A DNA stretch of 64,000 nucleotides from Endomychus coccineus. Taxonomy: Eukaryota; Arthropoda; Insecta; Coleoptera; Endomychidae. This document shows, piece by piece, positions 24,974 through 35,408 of this stretch. Location: assembly GCA_958510875.1 (NCBI GenBank), contig OY294068.1, forward strand, positions 30,980,297 to 31,044,296, given 5' to 3'. The translations under genes were made by a program, and so were the position numbers. How positions within the stretch are numbered: the first letter of the stretch is position 1; the number at the start of each line of letters is the position of its first letter. The notes under the pieces are model-generated. The model saw nothing but the letters and a program-made list of their open reading frames with translations. It ran no database searches and was not told the DNA's origin.

Positions 24974-27900
24974 ATGGAAACGCTACCAGTAACTTTAATT
25001 GTAAAAGCACCTAATCAACAAATTGAAGATCAAACAGTGAAATGTGAACTGTCATGGACAATAAATAAGTTGAAACAACATCTATCCGAAGTTTATCCCA
25101 GTAAACCAGTAAGCTTATTTAAATTTTAATGTGTCCTATGATTTAGTCAATATTAATTTACAGCCTAAACATGAGCAAAAGCTTATCTATTCTGGACAAT
25201 TACTAAATGATTCGGTAGTGCTGAAAGATGTTCTTCGACAATTTGAAGGCCAGGAAACACATACTGTCCACTTAGTTTGCGCACCGAAACCGGAAACCTT
25301 AATTAATAGGCCAACAATGTCTAGTCCAACTACTCCCCCTCAAGTTAATCGATCTACTAGTACATCGAGAATGCCGGTGCCAAATATGAATATAGCTTGG
25401 ACGGATGGGGCAAATCAACAGATAAATCCTAACCAGTATGTGGCACATATGGCAGTTATGCAGCAAGCATATATACAGTATGTAAACCAGTATATGCAAT
25501 TGTAAGTATTAGTAACTATACTCAGTGAAGCTACCTAGTTTACCAAACTGGTATTATTACATCATTTAGTATGTGCTTAATATTCTAAATGTAATCACTT
25601 GTTCGATGATAAGTGTTTTAATTATTTGGCGCCTCAGATTAGTGATATGTTTGAATGTAATGTAAATAGTGAAGATTTTAATCATCCTTGAAATATAGGT
25701 CATGAAATAAAGAAGCTTCACTGATCTTACCCCAACATATAAAAAGGTAACATGACTGACAAAACCTATAAAACGAAGAAAGTTGTGGAACTTTTTGCCT
25801 AGTGAGGTCTTTCCCTATACCTATAACCTCCAAACCTTCAAGAAAAATTGGAAAGTGTATCTCCTCTCCCAACATCCCACCTCTGGCTCACATGATTTTC
25901 GAACATTATAGGTTTACCTCTTTTGTAGTCAAAGTACAGGGAAAAAAAATTCAAATCTGAAATTAAGAAATGCCATTGAACCTAAAAAATTTTCATATTT
26001 GAATTACATTCCCTGGCCAAATTATTAGACTCTTCCAAAATCTAAGTTTTTTGTTGATTTTAATATTATTATTAAAATAATCATGGTGCAAATGTTAGTG
26101 ATATACAGTTGTTGTGTTGCAAAATATTTATTGAAGAAAATGTGAACAAATATTAGAAAAGAAATAAATTAATATTTTGTTAAGCCACCCTTTGCAGCAA
26201 TTAGAGCAGCAACTGGCATACTCTCAACACAGTTTAAAGCAATTTCTTTCAACTTCTCGTTATGGTTCCAATGATGGATAATTCTTTCTATTAGTTGAAC
26301 CTTTGTAGTTATGTTTTCTTTTGCCAGTTCCCTTTTCAAACACTCCCAAACGTTCTCTATTGGATTCATGTCTGGGGAGTTGCCTGGCCAAGGCAACTTT
26401 TTGAATTTTTTGATTGAATTTGCAGTATGTCAGCAAGGTGTTCCATCCTGCATGAACACTTTTCTAGCATTCCCGAACCATTCTTCCATCTGTGGAAGCA
26501 ATCTTGTTTCTGAAACTTTCTTATATGGGTCTTGCCGCATGGTTCCCTCGACCACATACAAACGTCCTAGGCCCTTTCCACTTATTACCGATCATATCAT
26601 GACAGACAGGATGTTTAACAGTTTTTATGACAGTCATGATGGAATTTTTCGTTTTTGCGACGCCTAACAAACTGTGCCTTATCATCCAGGATTTGAAAAG
26701 TTGATTCATCGCTGAAGCAAGTCTGTAGAAGAGCAAAAACAGTAAAAAAAAAACTAGAAGATTTCAAGCAACTTACTATTCTCCAGTCATCAACAGTTAA
26801 ATGTTTATGAGCATTAGCCCAATTTAACCTCTTCTTTACCATTGTTGGTGTCAATCTTGGCTTTCTTACGGGTCTATGGCATTTAAAACCAAGATCGTAC
26901 AGGTTTTGCCTTACGGTACAAGCAGACACATTGTACCATGCTTCTACAAATTTGTTTTTAATGTCGGCATGACTAGCCCTTCGAAATTTCGCGGTAATGT
27001 TTCGAAGTAGTCTTTGTCCCCTAGTGATAACACAATTTCTACCACACCGACCTTTCCGAGCAGCGTCTAAAGGCTTTTTAGAGTTAATTTTTTTGTTTAT
27101 TCGTCATACTGAAGCTTGCGATATTCCACATCTTGCTGCAATCTGTCGTTGGCTAAACTCTGTATTCTTCAATAGAGCTATTACGGACGATTTTTGTTCT
27201 TGACTAAGGTCTTTATGCTTCCCCATTTAAAAAAAATTGCACCCAAATATTAATAGCCAAGTTTTCAATTTGTATCGCTTTAAAAATGTATAACAATATA
27301 AATAAATATTAAATAAATATGTACTTCAAGCCATTAACTACTTTGACAAAATTGTTGCTAAAATTGGATAAATCGTACTTTTCACTTGAAGAATCTTAAC
27401 CCCACTAATATTTGATAATTATAAAATATCAGCATTACCGACTGAGTACAGCCATAAAAAATTTTAATATGCTATCAGCCAATCTTTACAAAAGTGTTAA
27501 GGTTTGCATAAACTAACACGTGATATTTCAATGCAAAACCAAAAGAACTCAAATTTTATATGTGAGTCTAATAATCTGGCCAGGGACTGTATCAGTTAAA
27601 AGTTTTACTGAAAGTGAAGCTATGCCATCTGCAATCGTTGTTATGGGAGAATGGCCCTCAGAAGTTTAATTATTTTATAAAAAAAGTACTAAAGAGAAAA
27701 CTTGCGTGAATCTCCAATATTGCTGTGAGTGAATGGTAATCAGCATTGTGTACCCTGAAAGTACTGTATCATATCTGAATGTAAGGAAATTCTCGCTTAT
27801 CCCAAGATGAGATTTCATGCTACATTCTCATTTTGCTTCACAAGAAATACACATTATTAAGATACCAAATTTCTAGAAATTCCAATTTCCAGGGCAGCAA

Positions 27901-28358
27901 ATTCATATGGAAATCCAAATATTCAACCATTCAATGTAGCAACTACTGCACAAAATGAAAACCCAGTACCTCCTCAAATGGTTCCTCAAGAAAATATAGG
28001 AGGAGGTGAAAATGTTGCCCCACCTGCCCCCATACAACGTCAAAGAGACCCAGAAAATATAGAAAGAGATTGGTTAGACAACTTCTACGCTATCAGCCGT
28101 TTACTGGTTCTATTTAGTGTGGTATACTTTTATTCCAGTCTTTTACGTTTCATCTTTGTCTTGATATTAGGCCTCGCCATGTATCTTTATCAGATTGGAT
28201 TCTTCAGAAATATGAATAATAACAACAATAATAATAACACCGTTCCCCCAGATCCTGTTCCTCAAGAAGAACAAGCACCATCAAGATTAACTCTAGTGTG
28301 GACATTCTTTACTACATTTTTTGCTTCATTATTGCCTGAAATTCCAAATGCAGTCTAG
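24974..28358 (+). CDS. Herp: Homocysteine-responsive ER membrane ubiquitin-like protein (Herp/HERPUD)
   Basis: Three exons join in phase: 24974-25108, 25164-25501 and 27893-28358 (311 residues plus TAG). Exon 1 begins METLPVTLIVKAPNQQIEDQ and with exon 2 (KLIYSGQLLNDSVVLKDVL) forms an N-terminal ubiquitin-like domain of about 80 residues. A Pro/Thr/Asn/Gln-rich linker follows. The third exon carries a charged stretch (RDPENIERDWLDNFYAIS) and then two hydrophobic segments (around LLVLFSVVYFYSSLL and FIFVLILGLAMYLYQIGFF), the membrane hairpin by which Herp sits in the ER membrane. Family knowledge: Herp binds the HRD1 ubiquitin-ligase complex in ER-associated degradation. Introns are 55 bp (25109-25163) and 2391 bp (25502-27892); the large one holds a Tc1-like transposon and a non-LTR fragment. 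Splice ends: GTAAGC/CAG and GTAAGT/CAG. It could be called HERPUD1 or HERPUD2-like; insects usually have one gene. Confidence 0.93.
25770..25950 (+). pseudogene. 3' end of a Jockey-like non-LTR element in Herp intron 2
   Basis: The plus-strand translation contains LPSEVFPYTYNLQTFKKNW followed shortly by YLLSQHPTS, the usual C-terminus of Jockey-type polyproteins. The DNA closely matches the reverse complement of 2460-2640, so both are copies of one family. Only the last ~60 codons remain. Confidence 0.7.
26007..27589 (-). mobile_element. Tc1-like transposon in Herp intron 2
   Basis: The left end CATTCCCTGGCCAAATTATT (26007) matches, inverted, the right end AATAATCTGGCCAGGGACTG (27589), with TA at 26005-26006 and 27590-27591. 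The obvious terminal repeats are short (about 27 bp; the GAGTCTAATAAT/ATTATTAGACTC core is clear). The length is 1583 bp, usual for Tc1-like elements. The transposase frame is on the minus strand, opposite to Herp, and is broken. Confidence 0.92.
26169..27226 (-). pseudogene. Broken Tc1-like transposase
   Basis: The minus strand starts MGKHKDLSQEQKSSVIALLK at 27226 with a helix-turn-helix (FSQRQIAARCGIS), then SACTVRQNLYDLGFKCHRP (second DNA-binding half), then CFSDESTFQILDD with the first catalytic Asp. It ends with WPGNSPDMNPIENVWECLKR, the last catalytic Asp in the family's NSPDxNPIEN motif, and a stop at 26169. An out-of-place stretch (about 17 residues, SSSFFFTVFALLQT) interrupts the segment before the first catalytic motif, and frames shift several times between about 26370 and 26660. 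The middle catalytic motif is therefore lost from any one frame and the gene is dead. Confidence 0.88.
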
Positions 28359-28414
28359 GAAAATTAGATATTAAAAATTTATATGAAGGTAAAACTCATA
28401 AATTATGTTTTGAA

Positions 28415-28420
28415 AATAAA
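28415..28420 (+). terminator. Possible Herp polyadenylation signal
   Basis: AATAAA lies 57 bases after the Herp stop codon. Other AATAAA words occur later (for example near 28796), so the real 3' end cannot be decided from sequence alone. Confidence 0.4.
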
Positions 28421-28439
28421 TTCTCTGTTAATATTCTGT

Positions 28440-29560
28440 TTTGAGTTGTGGGATAATTATTTGTTTAATTTTTATTTTCATTCATATTTGAATGATATTA
28501 TGTAAATAATTGCATCGGAGGAAAATTCAAAATTTATCATTTCAGATTTTAAATTGGTAAATGATTTTGTTCCATCAAATCTTTGTTAGAAACCATGTCT
28601 GAACATCATTTCTCAAAATTTTTAAACTGGTTGTGTACATTAATTTTCATCATAAATTTCACATATTTAAACATTCAACATTTTTCCTTTGCATCTTGGG
28701 AGAAACAATTTTTTATAGCAATTTCTGAAATTAAAAGAATCTTTTAGTAGCAATTTGATAACATCGTTATTCTAATTTAAAAATATGTGAAATTAAAATA
28801 AATGAGGTTTTCAGTTTTGCAATGCTAGTGCAATGATTTTCAGATGGCCTGAGGTTTGAGGCAGATGCCTAATGTACAAATGTTCCTATTGACATATGCT
28901 TCAAATTCAATGCACTATTATTGAGTTATTGATATCAACATCAAATAGTTTGAATTTAAGCAATTTTATCATTAAGCTTTGAATTTATTAATAATTATTA
29001 ATTAATAAAGTGCAGTTTTTCCATATTGACAAATAATTTATTTGTAAATTAATTGGATTTAGAAATTCAATTTCTATTAATTTTGTCATATTTCTTGTGA
29101 TGTTGAAGGGTCTAATTTAATAAGCAATTTATTGATATCAAATCTTTAATAAAATATTTTGGAAAATTTGAGAAAATCTTGATATTCATATTGAAGGGTT
29201 TGAGGCATGTGTCGATATTAATCCAATATTAAAGGAGTTAATTATCAAATAAACTCATTTCTGATCAATAGTAACTGCCTCAAAAGTACATGAGAACTCT
29301 GGCTATTTAGTTTAATTAACTGTTGTTTGGGTGGTGTGTTTGCCAGTAAGCTATCCAAATATTTTAATTGACTACTATAAGCATAAGCGATTTGTTGGCT
29401 CTAACATGATTTTATTCACTATTGTTTATATCTGCATATGAATATTGTTTTTAAATTTTTAATATCACGCTGTGTACCTTAACATGAACTAATTTTAATA
29501 ACAAATTAAATTTTTAGCATCCCACTAAAGTATGTTTCCTCAATTTCAATTGGCATTTAG
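28440..29560. other. AT-rich 3' flank of Herp without a recognisable gene
   Basis: No coding sequence seen; part of it may be Herp 3' untranslated region. Confidence 0.4.
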
Positions 29561-30611
29561 TGTGATAGAATTAGCTTTTTGAAGTTTTTAATTCTGAGTT
29601 CGGAGAAAAAATTGCTTTAAGTAGATAATTATGATACAAATTGAAGGGACTAAAATCGAACACTTTTTGATCGTCGCAAATGGTCCAAAAAAAATGGTAA
29701 AAATGGCTAAAACCGGTTTTTCGCATCGGACATCGTCGGATTGAGTTAAAAAGAAAAAAGCTTTCAATAAGCTTATGCGCCGTGAAAAGACGAAAAATGT
29801 GAGCTGCGGTTGAACCTGATTGGTCCACCGGTGACCCTGCGAATTGCAACAAACCATCCATTTTGCTGGAAATTTCAAAAATTCATAACTCTTGTCGTTT
29901 TAAAGATTAAGAGCTGACATTTTGATAGGTTGTAGCTTTTGTGCCCACCAAGTACCACACCAAAATCATATATATTCAGCAAGATCGGATGTACACTTTT
30001 TGCAAACCACAGCTTAATGCAAAAAAAACACTTGTAAAATGGCCCTAAAAAAGTTGTGGTGCGGTAACGATCTATTTTTTAGGGGATCATCTTCTTCAAT
30101 AGTTAATGAACAACTTACCAAATTTCCAACCTCTTATCTTTCGTAAAAGTTGCTAAAACAATTATTTTAAATAATGGTATTTTGTGCGCTTGGCTGAAAT
30201 TTGTGTGGTACTTGGTGGGCACAAAAGCTACAACCTATTAAAATTTCAGCTCTTAATCTTTAAAAGAACAAGAGTTATGAATTTTTGAAATTTCGAGCAA
30301 AATCGATGGTTTTTTGCAATTTGCGGGGTCACCGGTGGACCAATCAGGTTCATCCGCAGCTCATTTTTTCCGTCTTTTCACGGCGCATAAGCTTATTAAA
30401 CGTTTTTCTCTTTTTAACTCAATCCGACGATGTCCGACGCGAAAAACCGGTTTTGGCAATTTTTACCATTTTTTTGGACCATTTGCGACGATCAAAAAGT
30501 GTTCGATTTTAGTTCCTTCAATTCGTATCATAATTATCTACTTAAGGCAATTTTTTTCTCCAAACTCAGATTATGCAAAAATTACCGACATTTATTGCTA
30601 ATTCTATCACA
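29561..30611. repeat. ~1.05-kb palindromic element
   Basis: The outer ends TGTGATAGAATTAGC (29561-29575) and GCTAATTCTATCACA (30597-30611) are exact inverted copies. The arms remain complementary inward, through GATCGTCGCAAATGGTCC and its mirror GGACCATTTGCGACGATC, to a phrase containing GGTTGTAGCTTTTGTGCCCA mirrored at about 30213. The arms are roughly 420 bp around a non-repeated centre of about 200 bp. The overlapping frames on both strands (29571-29878 and 30285-30615) are the same arm read twice and are not genes. Confidence 0.88.
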
Positions 30612-30619
30612 TTAATCTT

Positions 30620-32880
30620 GTTTTGTAGCAATTTGACCACCACTTCCCAAAATGTTTTTTTTGTATTCATGTAATGTAATCTATCAATCAAATAAAATCA
30701 CTCATATTAGTAGTTAACATCAAGAGAACGTTTTATATCAATATGCAATTCTATTGTATTAATTATCAAGGTGAATGATTGATATTAATGAGTAATATTT
30801 CAGTAGATTATGTTGTATTCCAATGAATAATAATATGTAAATTTTATTGAACTTGATGTTCAATGTAATTATCAATATTTTGATTGTTATTAATATCGTG
30901 GAATGTGTTCTATTTGGAAACAATGGTATCTTCTTCTAACTTTGTCCGTTTGAAAACTAAAGAAAATCATTATATTCAGTGTTCTTGGAAAAAACTAATA
31001 TTGTGGCAGTATCTGGATTAAATAGGTGTAGAAGTGATCAGTACAAATGTACAAAAAGTAAAATATACCCTAAAAAACTGCAGTTGTATTTGAACACATA
31101 ATCACTTATCCAGTACTTTAATCATTTTCAGTAGTTCTGGATCCAAATAAATGACTTTGAGGTATCCTCTGTTAATTTTACAGAAATTACCAGTCTGCTA
31201 AATATTATTATGGCTTTTGGGTATAAAATGGTTGTCTGGATTCCATATTAGTTATGGTTCTATGTATAAACCAACAAGACTAGAGTAAAGATGAAGTCAT
31301 GAAATTGTAAGCATTGAATGAGTCATTATCGATCATTTCCTAAAGGATTCAAGCAAGGCTAAGCTTAAAAGTTCTGTTCACATAGTATTCTAAATCTGTA
31401 ACTCCAAATGGTCATCCACATTACTATTTGCAGCGCCATATACATTCGACAAATTTCGTCCTAACCTCTAGCCTTCTTGATAGTAACACATTTCATTAGT
31501 CAATTGTCTGGTGATGCCTCGTTTCAGGTTATTGATATTTGATTTTTTTTTCAAATTTACCTGCTTGATCTTTTACTGATTTCAACTAATTCCAAAAATA
31601 TGTGTCTTCTAGTGCAGACAAAATAGACTTACTAGTCAAGGTTCATAAGAATCAAGTCACCCTCATGGCAGAAAAAAGTGATTCATAAATAATCTTTGTA
31701 TGATAGTATGCAAATAACATTTAAATACTAAATTGAAATGAATTATTAACACCAAAGTAAGTGGAACTCAAACGTAAATTTAAATTTTATATATTTAACT
31801 AGGTACCAATTGCTAAACATTTCTTGAAATGTTTTAATGAGGATAAGCTCTCCAATATAAATCAAATAATGTATTTATTACAATTATAAAACATCATAGG
31901 TTTGAAAGCTGAATCTTTTTTTTCATTGAATCTATTTCAACTTGAGATGTGTTTACTGTTTAGAGTTCATTGTAAAAAGAAACTTGTTTCTTTATTTGTT
32001 TATTGTAATCATCATTCATAACATCAATACTCCTGAGAGTAAATGATTCCATCTTTGATAAGACTTGTTGCATATTTGAAGTTTTATTTTGAATAAAATG
32101 CAAATTAATCCATCATATTTCTGTGTGTTTGCCATTGCAATTCAATTTCATAGCACATCACAAATTTTCAAATTAATTCTGAGATCTGGAATTTCAATTA
32201 TTGAAAAGGTTATTATTCAACGTCAATAAAATTCATGAGAAATTGATGTGAAGGTAATTATAAAAGATGGGTTTGTTCAGATACTGTATATTGTTTTAAA
32301 TTATTTTAACTTTATATTTGTAGATTATACAACAGTTTGTATTTTCATGTATAGCTTTTGAATGTATATATAGCTTTAGAAGAAAATGTGATTTAAATAA
32401 TAAGTCTCCATATTAGATTAAAACATGTTTATTTATATTAAAAGTTGTTCTATCATAACCTCAGCCTGACATTTTTTTTAATCTTCCAGAATTATAATTA
32501 ATTATTCATAGTGTAAGTAATCCCCACATATACTGGTTAACCGACCGCCGGCGGTAATGTTAATAAATACTAAAAATACCACCTTCCGGCGGCATGATCT
32601 TGCGTATAAGAAAGCCGACAAATATTGAATTCATGGCGGTCTACTCAATTTAAAATATCAAAGAAACGTTAATATTAGTGTACTATCAGTGGTATCAAAA
32701 TACTTCAGATTTTCTGGGAAAAAATGTTTGAACAGTTGTTTGGGTATATTGAAAAAATCCGCTTAGAAAAGTGAAAACACGATATCGCCTTATTTCCACC
32801 ATATCAAATTATCGTTTCATTCATTTCTTATCGCACCTCAGCCACTGGGGTGTGTATTCCAGTCGGACGTTTTGACCCAC
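30620..32880. other. AT-rich intergenic stretch without a recognisable gene
   Basis: No frame of note on either strand. A short GC palindrome (ACCGCCGGCGGT, near 32545) stands out from the AT-rich surroundings. Confidence 0.4.
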
Positions 32881-32884
32881 TCTG

Positions 32885-33310
32885 TGACTGGTGCACTATA
32901 CAAGTCTACAGGCTCTTCACCGGTTGGCCGTGGAACTCTTCGGCGATAGGCTAGGCTACCCGAATATTGCTTGTCTTTTGCGATCTAGTGTGCCGCGTTC
33001 TGACAGTGTGTTTGGCAGTTTCGGTTCCTTTGCCGGAATGTCAAGATGCAACTGTACTCTCATTGGGTTGTGACCAATGAGGAGACCTGTTATTGTTCGG
33101 ATCTGGTTCCTACTCACTTTAGTTTTTCGACAGTTCTAAATAATTTATTAACCGTGATTCATGGGAAGGATATGTCAGCGTTCTTTGGCACAGTCCGGTA
33201 TGCATCCTCGCACGCCGTTTTTTGTCACTCCGAGTACAGGTTCCGGACCAATGTATGAGACTAATGAGCCCAGTTTGGCAAGTTCATCTGCTTTTTTGTT
33301 GCACGCGGTT
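32885..33310 (-). pseudogene. RNase H and C-terminal fragment of a non-LTR retrotransposon
   Basis: The minus-strand translation begins near 33310 with KADELAKLGSLVSYIGPEPV, the end of the RNase H domain found in Jockey, R1 and I-type elements (NxxADxLAK). Downstream comes LSRNQIRT-like SRNQIRTITGLLIGHNPM and then KRQAIFG, the cysteine-poor remains of the region that normally holds a zinc-knuckle-like motif. Stops and frame changes interrupt it. Base composition is more GC-rich than the neighbourhood. Confidence 0.7.
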
Positions 33311-33319
33311 CCTGTGTTC

Positions 33320-34320
33320 CACATCAAAGTTATTAAACGCCTTAAAAAGTTATCTTTTATTTAACTGTTGTAAAGAAAATCGTATAGACAGTTGGTAGCC
33401 ATATTATAATTCGGGAATACTACTTTTATGAAATAAAATTTATGCACCATGGCCTACTGAAATAAAAATTTCAACAGATAGTATATGCGACATGGGAATA
33501 GGAATTTATTAAGTAAAGTTATTCAGAAACACACAGAATTCAAATATTAGGATGAGGGTGTTTCATTTTAAATTTAAAAGTATCTTCTAGTACTGCTCGT
33601 CTGATAATATTGTAGAAACATTTATTAAAGTAACCAAAGTTTCAAAACTATTTTTAGTTGTTTTCCGTAAACGTATGATAGTCCATTCACCGCGAATTAC
33701 CCTGTATAATATGGAAATAGTTTGCAATGTACCTAAAGTATTCAATTTCTATTCCCATTCGTACATTAGTTCAGTATAAATAGGAAAAATAAAAAATTCA
33801 TCGGCAAACCCTAAACTTGAATAAATTTTTCCATTCGAGGTACAATAGAAAAAATTAGGAGCTTGGGAAAGTCATTAATCCCCTTTCATCTCTAGCCACA
33901 AGATGGGGCTAAATGGTTTTTCCGATTCACTTAGAAACAATGCGTCAGAGTGATACTGTTTTAAACAATAGTTTTTCCACATTTTGTTTTTTTCCACGAT
34001 AAAAACTAGCAGTTATGAATTTTTTTAAATTAAAAACCAGGACCAGGCTTTATCGCATGTAGTCAAAACTTTGAACGAATTGTCTATGGAAAAGAACCAC
34101 TAACAAAAGTTCCTTTTTTTCTCGCCCGACAATAATTGAGAGAAAGTTGTAGTGTCGAATGGACGGAAAGAAGTGTTCAGCTCGAGACAGTGAATGTCTA
34201 ATAGAAGAATCTGAGTCGAGTTCATATATTAATATCTGTCGAGCGGTGAGCATTCTTTTAACGATTCTGTTCGCTAAAATCATGTTTCAATACAATCGGT
34301 ACAACATATCCTGATACGCA
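33320..34320. other. Stretch without a recognisable gene
   Basis: Short frames only, with no recognised motif. Confidence 0.35.
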
Positions 34321-35270
34321 ATGTTACCTCTCCCTTGCCGCACTGGCGAACTCTCGATGTTTCGCATTATACAACTAACAGGAAAAGGTACCCCTAATGC
34401 AGTGATGCACATACCGCGACCCAGAGCCGTAGCAAGGGTATGGCAGCTGAGGCACTTGCCTCGGGCCCAAAAATTTTTTGTAACGAAAAAAATTTGGGCG
34501 ACACAATGGAGCTCCAAGAAGAAGTCGTTGCACTTAATATGATTCTTACGTTTCTCGTCGAGTTGATTCAACCTTTCTTCATTATTTATTGTATATAATA
34601 TGCTAATAGGGCGCGGTCTGTTTGTCGGTCAAATGCTATTTTTGTCGATTTGAATATGTCAGCCATATAAGGCGATATAAGCGTTGCGGTAAAGAATACT
34701 GTTTTTAGATATTCAAAATTTCCCTCCTTTTTCATGAGTTTCCAGCCTCCAAGTTTGTTCCGCTTGTTCCGTTCGTTCATAGATCGGTTACTTAAAAAAT
34801 ACAAGTCTTATTATATCATTTTTGCAAATTTCAGAGGGGGAAGGGGCGAAAATTTTCGAAATTGCCTAGGGCGCCAGTAATGCTTGCTACGACTCTGCCG
34901 CGGCCCACTGTCGATATTTATGCAGCCCGCCAACGAATTTTAAAAATTTTTCGAAAAACTACAGAAGTATCTTCAAGTACATACCACTTTCTTGTTCAGA
35001 TTTACTACGTAGGACAGGTTTCTACTCGCCGGTCCAACCATATTGCTACGAAAATAGAAATTGTCGAATCAACTAGATTACTCGAAGGTTCACGTAACAC
35101 GTCGGTATTATCCCCGAACAATGTGGAAGGCTCTCGATGTTTGGTAACTCGTATAAATACGACGCATCGCCGGCTACCGGAGCAGTTAAGTTTTAACTAC
35201 GGACAAGCGAACGTTATACTGATTGAACTGTAATCTGTGACGAATAAATATTTCGTCGTTCGACCTTTGC
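34321..35270 (+). mobile_element. Candidate solo LTR, split by a MITE
   Basis: Removing the MITE at 34422-34897 leaves a ~470-bp block that is more GC-rich than its surroundings. It starts TGTTACC (34324), contains a TATAAATA box (about 35152) and an AATAAATA polyadenylation-like word about 90 bases later (about 35244), and fades out around 35270. That order is expected of a retrotransposon LTR (U3 promoter, R, U5). I find no second LTR, primer-binding site or clean target duplication, so this is only a candidate. Confidence 0.35.
34422..34897. mobile_element. Non-autonomous hAT-like MITE with 8-bp target duplication
   Basis: The ends CAGAGCCGTAGCAAGG (34422) and a CTTGCTACGACTCTG right end (to 34897) are imperfect inverted copies. 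Flanking 8-mers CCGCGACC (34414-34421) and CCGCGGCC (34898-34905) differ at one base. Eight-base duplications and CAG...CTG ends fit the hAT superfamily. Internally it has no transposase frame. Confidence 0.7.
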
Positions 35271-35408
35271 ATCTACCTTGATGGAAAAAAGGTGCCATTC
35301 ATAAATTAATAATTTCTATATATCAGTATAACATTTTTTATTGAAAGTAGTTAAATACAGTTCAGCATAGTAAACAGTTTAAAAAATCCATAAATAAAGT
35401 TCCTAACA

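Noticed and set aside
26311..26667. 118-codon plus-strand frame in Herp intron 2
   Set aside because: Antisense shadow of the Tc1-like transposase.
29571..30615. Several 60-96 codon frames on both strands sharing residues
   Set aside because: They are the arms of one palindrome read in different frames; the similarity is at DNA level.
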